From Edolisoma coerulescens (lineage: Eukaryota > Chordata > Aves > Passeriformes > Campephagidae), in the NCBI GenBank assembly GCA_013397115.1, contig VWZW01004141.1, positions 1,860,001 to 1,924,000 of the forward strand: DNA of 64,000 nucleotides. The letters are read 5' to 3'. Of this stretch, positions 38,824 through 52,592 are shown piece after piece. Position 1 is the stretch's first letter. Each line of letters starts with the position of its first letter. Under the pieces are notes generated by a model. The model saw nothing but the letters and a program-made list of their open reading frames with translations. It made no database searches and was not told where the DNA came from. A program made the position numbers and the translations under genes.

Positions 38824-38940
38824 AGGCAGAGGGAGGCGGGGAGCGAGTGGGGAAGAGGAGGAAGAAGGAGACAGGGAAGAGAGATGCTGGCAGGCAGAAG
38901 GAGAGCAGTCAGGCAAAGGGGGAGAGCAAAAAAAGGGAGC
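38824..38940 (+). repeat. Polypurine tract
   Basis: About 117 bases dominated by G and A on the plus strand, with few pyrimidine interruptions (GGAAGAGGAGGAAGAAGGAG, AGGCAAAGGGGGAGAGC). The frame through it is low complexity and not a gene. Confidence 0.6.
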
Positions 38941-41900
38941 CCACAGACAGCAGTGCCTGGCACCCTGACAGCCTGCTGCCAGAGCTCATCTTCTGAAGCT
39001 GTCACGGGTTTATGGATGCCTCTAGACTGACAAGCTGACAAGATGAGGGAAACTACACTCAGAAAATGTATTCAGCAGCAGTAAATTGCTTCTCTTGCCC
39101 TAATGTGGTTTGCAGCTTCACTCAGGGAACTGATCTCATTTGGGGCGGTGCAGGGAGCAAACCAACTATGTATATTCAGACACTATTATTGGAATCTGGA
39201 GATGGGAATAAATCTACAGAGGGACAAAGAAAAATCACCTTCTTCTGCACCACTACTAAAAAATTAACATATTAAAAGAACAAATACATAAATCTCAGAT
39301 CATGCGCTGTCCCTATGTAAGCATTTTTGGTTGCAATGGCTGGGGAGTGGGAGCTAAACTCCTGTATACCCCTGAAAGCCTGGCACAAGAGGGGCTCTCT
39401 AAAATGTGATAGAAAACGGTGTCCTAGAGAAGCAGAGGGGGAGGCAGGAAAGGAGGCACTTCTGACCACAGCAGCATTCTCTGCTCTTCAAAGATGCAAC
39501 GCCCTAGGTATGCTCGAAGATGTATCCTTTCCCAGTCAGGGTTTGGGAGTAAAGGGTTTTCAGACAGGATGACACACTAGCACACATCTCTGGAGGAGTT
39601 ATTTTAACAGGAGCTGACAGTGCACAGCAAACACTTCTGTAGTAAGACAGGGAGAGCTTAATGCGATGGAATGTTTCAGGGTATTAGAGAGCACTCTGGA
39701 AGAGGACTGAATCTCACTGATTCATCGGGTGCTATCTCTGTTATAAAGTGAAAAAAGCACCTCCTTCAAATTCTATGCTGACAATAACAAACTGAAAACT
39801 AAAATCAGAAACAAGGGTCAAGTACTAGGCTCTTGGGTTTACCTACTATGATTTAACCTGCTGTTGTAGAATGTCCATCTTCTCACAGTTAAACTGACCG
39901 GGTAGGTGCTTTAAGTTCTGCCTCAAAAATATTTCCTACTGCCTCATTGTTTTGACAGGTCAGAAAAAATCCCTGGACGCTAAGGTAGAAAATGTTTTAA
40001 AGTGTTTATTAAGAGTAGATTGTTTTCCTTTTGAATTAACAATCCAACTCATTCAGAATAGGCACAGGATTATGTATTCTTTCTGTCCTATAATGCCACA
40101 ATGCTTTGCTCAGTGTTTTTAATCCTAGAAGATACATTACAAAAACATTACATTACCTTATACTAAAAAAAAAGTGCAAATACTTCATTTATTTAATATG
40201 AAAACTGAAAAAAGCCCTGAAGTCTTTCAGAAAGAAAAGCACATAGACACAAAGATATTTACTGCGAAGCGGTGAATAAAAGACGAGGTGCTGAGGGATA
40301 AGGATTACACACACAAAACTAGAGCTGCTGTCCTAATCAATCAATGAAAGTTAAATGGAAGTTGAGCACCTTTGAAAAATGTGGTTTCCACATCTAACAG
40401 AGGAGACAATTCTCTATTTTGCCTCATTTAAAAAAAAAAAAAATCTTCTCACATACATGTCATGCTACAGTGCAGCACTGCAAATGGATGATGCTGACAA
40501 AAATTTCCATAGAGTCATAACCTAAAACCATTAAATTTTTTAGCTTCCATATCCCGTCTATGCCAGTAAACAAATCCTTTCCATTCAAGCTGCAGTATGC
40601 AAACAGCAGATGTTGGAAATCTCTTGATACTCCACTAATCAGAAAGATGACAGAAAATTCTGACTCCACACAACAAAGAACCAATTTTTAGAATAGCCAA
40701 GATTTTCAAGATGAGTTTCCACCATACACTTAAATGCATCTTTCTCCAGTGTTTTATAGAGATTCAGGTTTACTGGACACTTGCTGGTAATCTTTTCAAA
40801 TCTATTCATTTAGAAAATGTTAGAAAGAAGAATTACTACTGCTCCACATATATGAAGACAATTAACTTACGCTCACTGCCTAAAGTCACAACTTCAGTAT
40901 TTCTCTCAAAGGCTAGATTTCTTCTTCTTCATCCTCCTTAACCGAGCCTCCTGCCCTTTCCCATGCCCCGCCAACTCCCACAACTATTCCACAGTGTCCG
41001 CCAGATCAATGGCAAGCAGAGGAATAATTTAGCCCAACTGATATTAAGCATCACTTAGGGGCAAGTACATGAACTACATCCTCATGCTAGCAGGCAGTTA
41101 TGGTGAGATTTCAGAGGTATTTTTCTAAACAGTTCAGTCCTAATTACCCTGGCATAAGCCAAAGATGTAGTTCTGCACAGTGTCAGTTTGTGGCGATTGT
41201 TTCCAAAAAGCCCTGGAAATAAAGAGGGAAACAATGGATGCTGCTCCCAGTTAAGAAACAGTCCCTACTGCTGCACAAATTAAGGACAGTCTCCCTTTCC
41301 CAGGCAGCTTCCCAGTCATTGGGATAACCACATAGGTCTTTCAATAATATGCCCTGTGCTGGCTGTGATATACAACAAGGCCTTTCTGACACTACTGCAC
41401 GATCTTTATATTCACTACTCACTGTATTTTAATCACATAGTGACAGCAGAGGCACAACTGCAGAATTATGCAACACCAGAGCACAGGATCTCCACCAGGA
41501 TCAGCAGACTACTTCTGAGGGGTCCAAGAAAAGGTTACTAAGAAAACCAAGCCTACCCTCAGAAGTTTTAACTCACTGTAAAAGTGTCAGTATCCTTACT
41601 AGGCAATTTTTTTAGATCTGTGAATTAAAACAGATTTTAAAAGTAATTTTTGTGAGGGTGATGTCCAGAAAAATGAAAACAAACTCAAAATGTCTAGTCA
41701 TGATTCAGATAAAAGTGTCTCTTCTGTCAGTGGCTGTCCAGTATTTCTGGACCAGCCACTATCTTTCCTCTGCTTCTAATACCCATCATCTGAAAATCAG
41801 AACCAACAACTCAGAGAAAGCAAGCTGTCTTTTAGAATTTCTACACCTTAAGAAAGAATCATGGTTTTTACAAAAACATTAATAGTACTTGCAGTATTTC

Positions 41901-43849
41901 CTCCTCGCCAGGGTCATACTGTGTAATGGCATAATTTCAAAGATGTTGATAAGACCCAAACCTCTTGCTGTGCTTTGTATCAATAGCTTAAAAGAATGTA
42001 TGATACCAAGGTAAATAAGTTTCAACTAAGTGGCCTTAGTTTGTGAATAACCCAGTCCTGAAACATTAAATAAAAAAAGAGCAAAATCCCACTGCCCAAG
42101 CAAATCTGCTAACAGACCTATACTGAAATCCTAACTTCACAAGGCAAGACACTTGGTAAGCCTCTCTGACGCCTCTCATTTATTGAGCTATACTACAATG
42201 TTTACTTGAATCTTCATGAGGACTTTAAACAGCTGGACAAAACAAATTTTTCATGCCCTGCCATGCTCATAGGACATGTTTTTCTGTTACACATTTTTCA
42301 AAATACCTCAGGTTTATGATGCTTTTTACACTGATTCCACTTGAGAAACAGTCAAGGCCTAAATGGTTCTGGCTACCAAGACACAGGAGAGCATTGTCTT
42401 GCTTGTTTAGTTTACATTCTTTGCAATTTTTTCTTGATCAAGCCTTATTTGTAAGTCATCATGGCACAATAGCATTGATGGTGCTATCCAGGAACAATTC
42501 TTAACCTCCAGACAGAAACACGTAACAAATCTAGCATGGTTTATGGTAATGTACCAAATAAGAATTACTCACCCAAGTTTTTCAGTCACACACATACACA
42601 CACACCCTCCTCAGTCTACCCTGTTCACATATCTTGTCCCTCGGGGCTCTGTCCACCATTTCACTAATTCAATTTGCCATGTTTTACAGGTAGAGACAAC
42701 ACACAGGCTATAATGTAGCCAGTCCCATAAATCTTGAAATTCTCACTGAAGCCAGTGAAGACCAAACATGTTTGTGCGTAAATCTCCCTGAAAAAATACC
42801 AGCAAAGATAGATTACTATTGAGGTACTCAAATACTGCACTTACTGGCTGAAAAAAAATTTATTTCTTTTGAGTTCCTCCATCCTTCCTCACCCAAATAT
42901 TGATACAGAATATTTATTACCTTAGCTCTTTTAAAAAAGACACTTGGGCACAACTCAGATTTTCTAGGAATCACCAACGGAGAAGGCAAAAACTTCTCAT
43001 GCACTTTAGCAGCTGTGGAAGGGACAGGAGATTTAAGGATGTGTTTAAACCAGCCAACATCTCCTGGTTAACAGAGAAACAGTTTCCTCTCCTGAATTTC
43101 CTCTTTAACTAAGGATAACAGAGATCCACTCCAAAGCACAAGGAAGACTACAATTAAACCCAATAAGAGATTATTGCCTTAACAAGTCATGTGCCAGAAC
43201 TGACGCTGGGATTGGGCTGAGAAAGGAGATCAACCCTGCAGACTTGGGTAGGTAGAATCTTCAGCTTCAATCAACTCATTTTATTTGCACACATTTTGGT
43301 AAATTTCTAGCTGACTTGAATGTTTATGTTGTCACTGGTGAAATCCACTCCACCTGAAATTCAATCAAAGATAGCTGTGTCATATTACCCTTTTTTTTTG
43401 TCCTGGCACTGAAATAGAAAACAAGAGTGGTTCTTGAAAAGGTCCTTGTTGCCACCATGGTTGTAGTTGATGTTGGAATTAAGAGGGGAAACAAAACAAA
43501 GCAAAACAAACAAACAATACAAGGTTTGTATCCTAAAAACATACCTCTGTCTCTTACAGCAGGAGATGAGTGAACCACCATCCACCCCATTTGGAATGAA
43601 GTGCCTATCCGAGGGAGACAACAATTTCTGAAGCCAGCATAAACATGTGAGGGAAAGCCCTTTTCCTCTTCTTCAGTGAAACAAAGAGGCTTTGTTATTG
43701 GTACCAGTTACATCATTAAAATTTGTGTGAGATGGCAGTACAGGGAGCAAGCAACCTTTCATCCCAATAAGGAACTAAAGGTGTCAGTACCCTGAGGGCA
43801 CCATCAGCCTTTGATGACATGGACTAGTCTCAAGTGGACCTCCATACAC
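38941..43849. other. Noncoding DNA
   Basis: No exon or transposon tail is recognised. It includes an A-run at 40430-40443 and a short CA-rich repeat at 42587-42605. Confidence 0.6.
42587..42605. repeat. Short CA microsatellite
   Basis: An interrupted CA tract (CACACACATACACACACAC). Confidence 0.8.
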
Positions 43850-44310
43850 TTCCTCTGCATCCCAATTTAAGGCTGGGCCTGGCCCCCTGCTCTCTACCTG
43901 AACTTTGCTGCAGGTATACCTGTCTGCAGCCCTGCCTCTGGCTTCATCTCCTGGATTGACTTAGGCTGCCGTCAGCTCAGCTTCTGGAAAGATCCCTCAT
44001 ATATATTGCGTAGCTCGTACCCAGTTCTGTCTTTGTCCCCGTCTCCTGAGTGGCCTTTGGACCCATGTTGCTGCTTTGTCTCCAGCCCTGTCTTTTAAAC
44101 TCCTGGATGGATCCTCATTGCTCTGTCTTGCCTGGGGGTGTCAGCAAACCCTGTTACTAGGACCCAGCTCTGCCTGCCGTGCTCAGCCCTGTGGAACTGC
44201 ACCCCATCAGTGGTGGCACTGCTGCACTGGGGTCACCCTTGCCTTCTGACTTGCCTCAGCTCCCAGCTCTTGCTGTGCCTTGACAAGAGGCTGGTGCACA
44301 GTGGTTGCAG
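43850..44310 (+). other. GC-rich patch, possible solitary LTR or repeat fragment
   Basis: About 460 bases rich in CTG/CCTG words (CTCTACCTGAACTTTGCTGC, TCTCCAGCCCTGTCTTTTAA), with a TATA-like CATATATATTG near 43999. The sharp compositional change and wording suggest an old retroviral LTR or similar repeat. I could not find clean TG...CA ends or flanking target duplications, and no viral gene is present. Confidence 0.3.
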
Positions 44311-47300
44311 GAACAGATTTAAAAATCAATGGAAACAATATTCATCTCTTGTAACTGTCAACTGTACAGGTCTTTTCTGGGAAGCCCTCCAAGTCGTCCA
44401 TAATCAAAACCTAAGTTAATTTCTGAAGCCTTTAAGCATGGCCTTCAGACAGACCTTGGCAGTTTGGTGTGGGCCTTGGATCAACAACTTTAATACCAGA
44501 TGCAGTAAATATAATCTGAGAGACTAACAGAGTTCTGTAATATATTAAGCACATGAATAATTTTGTGGAAGAAGGTGAAAGAAAGGAAGAATATGTGTTT
44601 GCATTTATAGGAGAAAACCTAACAATAATGTGTTACTTTTCATCTTCTGTGTTAAGGGAGGGGAAAAGCTCTTCATGTATTGAACACAGCATTCCCCAAC
44701 CATGATACTCATCTAAAATTCATGATGAAAAGGGTGAAAAGGGTCAGAGCTAAGCCATTCAATTGACAAACAGATGATACATCCAGAAGGGAGGAACATG
44801 CCCCCACAAAGCACCCTAAGTCATGCCCTTCTGCTTTGTAATTAATTTTTTGTCTCTGTTCAGCTGTGCTTAACATTTCTTATCTCAGATCTCCAAAGCC
44901 CACTTGGGGACAAAGTATGCTTACATGGAGGAGAGGATAATGAGATTAGTGAGTGTTGCTGCGCAGGTTGCTAGTCTTACACGGTCTTAACACTTCATAA
45001 TGCCCACAATTTCAGATAGTCAATTCATTTTTGTATTCATCTTCAATACTCAACAGGCTCATCTTCAGCAACAGCCAATCCTCAAAAATGATGTAAATAT
45101 TAACTGGCAAAAATCCACCATGAATGTGCCAGTTCTCTTGAACTTCAGACCAATAAGCTAATTAAATTTTGAAGACCAAATCCTGTCCAAGCACTAGAAT
45201 TCATCTCTAGTGCATAAATGCGGCACGATGTCATGAAGACACATCATTTAACTAGCACAGCTCTAGAGATATTTTGATGACAGGACCTCACTGACAATAT
45301 TAAGTCAATTCCAGAAATTTCAGAGGAACTGGTTTACTGTAACCTGCTCCAGACATGGAGATGAAGAACTGGTGACTGCAAAGAAATACCTGGCAGACAA
45401 ATCCTTATTGGAACCAACTAACAAACCAGACACAGTTAGGAACCAGAAAAAGTTAAAATACAATAGAAGAAAAAAGAAGTTATTTGTCCCTCTATTTCTG
45501 CTACAACTGAATAGAGTTGAGATATCTCACAGGAAAATAAAGACTTTTGGGAAAATAAAGTTTTTTTGAAAAGTCAGCCATAGGCATTTTGGGACTCACT
45601 TTCTGTAATTTAAATGTGAGATATTGCTGGCATAGCCAGGAAACATCAAGACACTAGTCTTATACTTAAGCAATAAGTAAGTATTGCTAAGGATGAACTA
45701 ATCACATATTAGCACAAGGAAAGCCTAAATTCCACTTTTAAATTAGTAATAATAACTTAAATTTTCCAATAACTCTGCTTTCATATAGAGTCAAATGGAT
45801 TCTCCATGGACTACCTGTCTATATATTCTAACTGCACGGTCCCCTTTCCATCTCCTATAATTTCTACAGTTTTTCTGTCTTTCCCCATTTTCTACCCTTT
45901 GTGTCAATGAAATCGAAGGTGCAGGAGCAATTTACTGTGGCTGTACCTGAAGTCAAACATTGCTCTCCCTTTGCTCTTCTAGCCATTATGTCACATATAC
46001 ACTGACACTAGTAGAATGTATGAAGCATTCCATTAATCTTTTGACTCTTTCATTTATTATAAATATTTATCAATTTCACACTTGAAAATTACACCAAATG
46101 TCTCTGGAAGTACACCACTATCCAAGCCGAATAGAATACTAATGTGGTCACTACACTCATTCTACTCCATCTCAAATTTTTGTTTAATTTATTCTTGTTA
46201 AAATCTTGAGTTTGCCAAATTAGCTGCAGCTTCTTCTACCACTTTACTCTTCACAAGAACATACCGCAAGTATAAAAACATGTATCACACATTTCAAGTT
46301 ATTTTTGTTCCTCTACTAGTCTCTCTGCAAATGTCACCTGCAAAACTGATAAAAAGTTTGCAGGAGACAAGATTTAGTATTCAAATCACACTGGAATGAG
46401 CTATAATAGCAGGGCCACACCAACTACATAGGTCATACCTCTCTTCCAAAGTCCTTTCATCCAACCAATGCCTAAGGACTACTGTCTAAGTGTCTCTAGA
46501 AAACTCAGGGTTAGGGTTGTGAAAAAGCATGAAGCTGCAGCTTGAGTGGCTGCCAAAAGAAAGTGGGAGCTGCGTGGAGATCAGCCCTGGAAGAAATCTG
46601 TTATTTGGGCAACATTATCACAGCCTTTGCAGGAAAATTAGGGTTAAAGTTCAGCTTCTGGTTGACATACAAAGGAATTTAGAATTGTAACATGTGTAGG
46701 GCTCAAAGAGCCCAAAGTCCGTGTTGCAGCATATCCACCTTTCCTCACCACCTCAGCTACTGTACACTGGAACTCAGCACTAAGCACCAGCTGCTGCAAT
46801 CTCCTTTTTATCAACCCAGGCTACTTGCCTAAGTCATGAGCTGTTCCATCCTCCCTTCTCTGTCTCCTGATTTTCCGCACAGCTGAAGCCATAGCAGTCT
46901 ACTCGTACAAAGCAATCTGAGAAACCCATATAGCACTCTTTAAGGTATGAAAAAGTATTTCAATCACATTTGTTCAGCACACATACAGAACTAAATAATC
47001 TCTGTTCTTTCCAAGAAAAGAATCTAGGAACCTTTCACTGGACCACATCATCCCTCTTCTACTGCACTGATTGTAGGAACTTCCACAGGATTGGCACTTT
47101 TTAAAAGTACAGTAGCACCTGAAAATTATAAATGCCACAGGAGCCTGAATCTCTGCAAGTTTTCCATTAGACATCTTGGCAGAACAGTGATTTTTTTTGC
47201 TACATTAGAGTGCAGGATTCAAACATATGTACTAAATAAACTCCACGAGAATAACCTTCCCTTACTATTCACCCAGACAGAAATGAGGGGGGAAAAAAAG

Positions 47301-50300
47301 TAGGACTCCTTTCCTTCAGCAAAGAATTTTGACCAATCCAGTATTTCTATTTTTAATTTTTAATTACATTTATGATATTTCCTGTGGGTATAAGTCATGA
47401 ATGCAGTTCCAGTATGCTGGGAGCAACACAAATATAGTTATTCCCAAAGGGATCTTACAGCTCTTATGCACGGGTCAGAGACTCTGTGAAATGCAAAATC
47501 TGAAACTTTAAAAGCTTTTTAGCCCACATCCTTCCCATTTCTTTTCAAAGGCAGAGTTAATGGATAATGAACAACACTGCCCCAAATTTTGCCCAGAAGG
47601 TATGGAAGTAGTAGTAAGCAACCACCCAGTCCTATCACATTCCAGAACTGCATCAGAAGTTCCTCCCTGATCTAAATTAACCTATCGGCCACTTCATGCT
47701 GACAACTGTACAACTGAAGACCAGAGACATGAAATTGTTTCCTCTGCAATTCTTCCTATGGGGATGAAGGAGTGTAACTTCTCACTACAGCATAAAAGTC
47801 TAGCCTCCTCCTCCACCTAATATCGTGCCTCTTTTCTGACATGAGACTGCTCAGAAAGACTTGAGCTCTTCTCCTCACCAAATCTGGATATGTCAGCCCA
47901 TAAAAATGCAAAAGATTGTGCACCTACCTTTGATCACAGTCTGGTGAAGGAAAACATGCATCAATTGCTTCACTCAGGAACAAGGTTCTGTTTTAAAATA
48001 AATAAAAAAGAGACAAGACTTTAAACAATCTTTCCCTCTCTCTCTCTTCCCCGACATTAGTCTTCATCAGTGTTGGTAAACATTTACTTAGCAGGAGCAC
48101 CTTCGCTCTCCACAACCAAGGTAATGATTACACTGCACTAAACAGGGCATGAGGACAGACTGAGGCCATGACAACGGCCGTGTTGGCACTGACTGGACAA
48201 TGACACAGGGCTGCACTGCAGCAAGCTCAGCTGTGCAGGAATGAGAGAGTGGGGCAAGACAAGAAATGACAAACACAGGGGGAAAAAAACCCCAATCAAC
48301 AAACCAGGAACCTGGATTTACAACGACAAAGAAAAAACAAAGTTCACAGAACAAGCAAATTCAGTATGAGCTGAGAGAACTGGAAATGCCAGCACAATCC
48401 GAATGGTATTTCTCACACCTGTTCATTAATATTGTTTACTTTGAAACAACCAACAAAGCAAGAATGAGATGTTACATTATTTTGTCTTGGCCACAGCCAA
48501 ATCAGTTCAATAAAACTTCAATGGTGTGACAAAGTCTGTGTAGTCTATTGCCAAAGCCTTTACAATTAGGTATAATGTGAAACAAAACCAAACCACCTCC
48601 AAGGAGGGAGTCACACCCTCCTCCACGCCTCTGCCTGGCTGGTGATCACACAGATGGAAGTACTTTGTGAAGCCAACTGAGGCTCAGGAAACTCGTGTGT
48701 ACACACACAGAGACATACACACAGAGCAGCTCGCCAGGGAGGGCATCTCAAGAGTCACCAACAGCCCGAGGGAGGGCACAGACGAGACTGCTCTAATTTG
48801 ACTATACCTGTTGGACAGCCTCTGAAGCCAGCTCTTTCACATCGGTTGTGCCTCAGATATGCAGGTACCTCTGTAGCCTTCCAGTTCACACAGACCCTGA
48901 TTCAGCAAAAACTCTGACCTTTGAATTTGCAATAATCTTTAATACCTCTACAGCCAATTACTAAACAAGAACCACACTTGCTCTGCCTGTAAATATAATG
49001 AGTGCACCCAGCTGTCTGCCTTCCTCACATAATTATAAGAGCAAAAGTTTCTCCTTTTTCCTAGTTAGATAAAGATTAGTTTAGTAAAAAAAGCACCTAC
49101 CCTTCTGCAGGACACAATTTTCCTCTTTTCTTTTGATCCAGAAGTCTTATCTTCCTTTACTAAATAGTTTGAGAAGGCAGAATAAGAAGCCCTGCATGCC
49201 TGGCCTCTGCAGATCCCAAAACACCAGGGTAAACATCAGAACAGCCAGATGCAACCACAAAAAAACTAAACTGCAGAAGAGGTGAATGTTTTATTTCACC
49301 GTAAAAAGAACAGACAACTAAAGAAATGGGTTTTTTCACAGAACAATCCAGTGAAAGTCACTGAGAAAAACAATCAAATTAGGAAGCCAATGATTAGCAG
49401 AATTTATACAATTCTACCCTCGTGGTAGTCAGTAAGACCCACAGAAGCAGATACACCAACATCCAACACCTAGCATTTAAGGTAAGTTTCCCATAGGGGT
49501 TGGATGTTCGTTTCACTGCAAAATATCTTGCACTTTCTGATGTAAACTATTACCAAAGTGCTGATTTGGAACAAGATAGAGTATCACTCTGATCTAGTTG
49601 GTTTTACTTTCCAGAATACAGAAAACTTGAAAAAACCCGAAAGGATTAGCAGATAGCAAATGCAGGGGAGACACTCAGGAACACAAGTCTGAAATAATTT
49701 TGTCTTCAGCTTTTAAAAATGCAACTTACTCCTACTTACAGAAACTCATAAAACTGTTATAGCAATGAGGTGAAGAAACTGCTCTTTGTAGTGCCACAGT
49801 TTTCCACTAAGGCATGTCACAACAGACACAAGTAGAAATGCAAAAGAGCCAGGTAAGAAGGGGGCAGAAGTTCACACCAGCTGAATGGGGTAACAGGGAA
49901 TTTAAACTGAATGCAACAATTGATAAGTTGCCAGTGATTAAACACAAAGAACAGAGCAATATTACCAACCAGATAGAAAAATCTATCAGTAGAATGAGAC
50001 TGGAATTGGCCAAATTTGATTTCATTACAAGATTTATTTTACAGAACCTCAAATTAAAGGAGTGGTTTAAAGCAACATGAAAGGGATGACACTGTTGTCA
50101 TTTCCACAGAAAGCCACGTGAGGTGGCAAAACCTTACCTAACAATTTCCCATTTCCCTCCTCCATACATACTCTTGTGCCTATGTTGTCTGTGAGAAGCA
50201 AATGGATTTGTATGTTTGCAAAGCCCTCAGCACAAAGTGTACCTTACCACCATTAGCAACAGCTGCTTAATACCAGCTCCCAAATGCTTAACAGAAGAGG

Positions 50301-51649
50301 CTACCTCACATTTCATCTCTAGGCATCAAAGCATTTACTAATGGAAATGAAACTCTGCCTAGCACACAATTAAGTGATTTTGGAAGGATGTCATTAACTC
50401 TAGAAGCATCGTATCTTTTCCCATGTTTGTATTTACTTGCAAATTTACCAGCCATAACAGGGGAGTGGGAAAGCTCAGGAGCTTGTGTGCCAGCCATGCA
50501 GGCCCCTGCAGGAGCTCCTGTTAGTCAGGGTGCGCACGGTACAGAGACTCAATAAGCAGTGACATTTGTATTCCTGACAGTTTTATTTCTTCAAACACCA
50601 GCCACACTGGAAGTTTCACTTTACTTTTTACTCCAGAATAAAGGCGAAATCTCAGTATAACAGATGCTGTCTGGAAATCCCAGGACACATATGAGAGCAC
50701 GTGTGTGGTCTCCTTCACCATTACAAGATAAAACAGCTTTCAGGAAAATGAGAAGGGTGCTTGTTTTTTTTAAGCATAAAAACCTTAATACTTACGCTAA
50801 TCAAACACAACAGGGTCCTCTTAGTCAGAAGAATAGTATTCACATGGGAGCCCAACCAAGCAGACCTATTTTCCCATGAAGATCTTATCCTCAGTCTGGG
50901 CAAACAATCCAAGTCACACTAGACAGACAACAGTTCTACCCTGTATGTCTCTGTAGTAACTACACCAAAGAAACATGACTGTCCCTAGTTTAAAAATATT
51001 AATCATTTTAAAAGCCCAAATCAGAAGCACAGTGAAAATATATAATGATAAAGCATACATGGGGAAAACATTGCTTGATATAGTCAAAATATGCAAATGT
51101 TTACAAGAACATGAGAATAGAAAGAAATATAGAAATACAGAGTAGGAAACAGAGAACAGAAAATCCTGCTTACCAAATGGTGGAAATTTTAGTTAATTTC
51201 TGCAAAAAAATAGAATTCAGAATAAAAACCACAGCCACCTGAGGTCTGTATTTCTTCAACAAACACTTTTATAAGAATTGTGCAGTTTTACAGTTCAAAG
51301 CTGCACAAAGATGAGTACAGACATGGTTGTTTTTCTAGTGGACATAGGAAGTAAGGATGGATGGACTGCAGCAATCAAACTGGAAAAAGGAAAATATACA
51401 TAGAGAAGGAGAAGAAGAAAGACAAAGCTATCTGGGAATTAGTGAAACCAAGGAACAATTATCAGAAAATGTTACTGTCAGAAACTGCAAATGCTCAAGA
51501 AAAAGCACCATGCAGAAAACTGCATTCACTGCCAGAATCTACAAAGAAGTTAAAGAAATGGAAACTAGGCAGCAAGGATATACTTGAAATAGTTAATTAA
51601 GGACATTGGATATCAAAACATGTTAATACATTTACTTTAACATATTTAT
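44311..51649. other. Noncoding, AT-rich DNA
   Basis: No exon or RNA gene is recognised. It includes two adjacent telomere-like hexamers at 46508-46519, which are trivial, and a short CA-rich stretch near 48700-48724. Confidence 0.6.
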
Positions 51650-52172
51650 TTGAGACTCCACCTGAAATACAGCATCCAGCTCTGGAATACCCAGCATAGG
51701 AAGGACATTGACCTGTTGGAGCAAGTCTAAAGGAGGACCACCAAGATGATTAGATTGCTGTGAGGAGAAACTAAGGGAATTGGGATTGTTCAGCCTGGAA
51801 AAGAGAAGACTTCGGGGTGACTTAATTGTGGCCTTCCAGTACCTGAAGAGAGTCTATAAGAAACATAAAGAGAGACATTTTACAAGGGCATGTAGTGATA
51901 AGACAAGGGGGAATGGCTTCAAACTGAAAGAGAGTAGGTTTAGATTAACATAGTAGAAAGAAATTCTTTACTGTGAGGGTGGTGAGGCACTGGAACAGGT
52001 TGCTCAGTGAAGCTGGGGATGTCCCATCCCTGGAAGTGTTCAAGGCCAGGCTTAATGGGGCCCCAAGCAACCCGGTCTAGTGGAAGGGGTTCCTGTCCAT
52101 GGCAGAGGGGTTGGAATGAAATGATCTTTGAGGTCCCTTCCAATCCAAGCCATTCTGTGATTCCTGATAGTT
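51650..52172 (+). mobile_element. CR1 LINE, 5'-truncated 3' end
   Basis: Non-LTR retrotransposon remnant carrying recognisable CR1 landmarks in order: CATCCAGCTCTGGAATACCC, GGAAGGACATTGACCTGTTG, GTTCAGCCTGGAAAAGAGAA, GGCCTTCCAGTACCTGAAGA, AAATTCTTTACTGTGAGGGT, GAGGCACTGGAACAGGTTGC, CCATCCCTGGAAGTGTTCAA and GGTCCCTTCCAATCCAAGCC. It ends in the typical ATTCTGTGATTC tail. CR1 elements are truncated at the 5' end and lack target duplications. An internal segment of about 30 bases relative to the usual CR1 3' region seems to be missing near 51760. No coding capacity remains. Confidence 0.93.
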
Positions 52173-52394
52173 CCTTTATGACTCATTCACATACATCCAG
52201 CAGAATTGGTTTGAGAAGGGAAATGTTTTCTGAGACACACTGAAGCTCTCAAGTGAACTTGTATTTTTAATAAGAGAAAGCTGTCTAATTTTTGAAGTTC
52301 GAGAACTGATTTCTTAAATTCCTCCTCTCCCTCTTGTATGAGGGGTTGTCTTCAACGTAATTCACCAGCAAATTTTTCACAACAGAAGAAAAAG

Positions 52395-52585
52395 GCAGAA
52401 CCATCTGACGGAGGAGAAGCATCAAGGTCACAGCACCCAGCCTGCCAGAGTTCAAGAAGTGTCTGGCTAACATTCTCAGGCCCCATGATGTGATTCTTGG
52501 GGCTCTCCTGCGCAGGGCCAGGAGCTGGACTTTGATTATACTTGTGGGTCCCTTCCAACTCAGATATTCTAAGGTTCTATGATCA
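52395..52585 (+). mobile_element. CR1 LINE 3' tail, second subfamily
   Basis: Carries GCCTGCCAGAGTTCAAGAAG, CGCAGGGCCAGGAGCTGGAC and GTGGGTCCCTTCCAACTCAG, ending TTCTATGATC. The wording differs from the copy 220 bases upstream, so it is a separate insertion from another CR1 subfamily. The left boundary is uncertain. Confidence 0.88.
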
Positions 52586-52592
52586 CTTTGAT

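Noticed and set aside
46508..46519. Telomere-like GGGTTAGGGTT
   Set aside because: Only two units; expected by chance, not an interstitial telomere array.
47640..47700. Segment resembling reversed CR1 wording (CAGAAGTTCCTCCCTGATCT)
   Set aside because: The match is too short, and neither the tail nor other CR1 landmarks accompany it.
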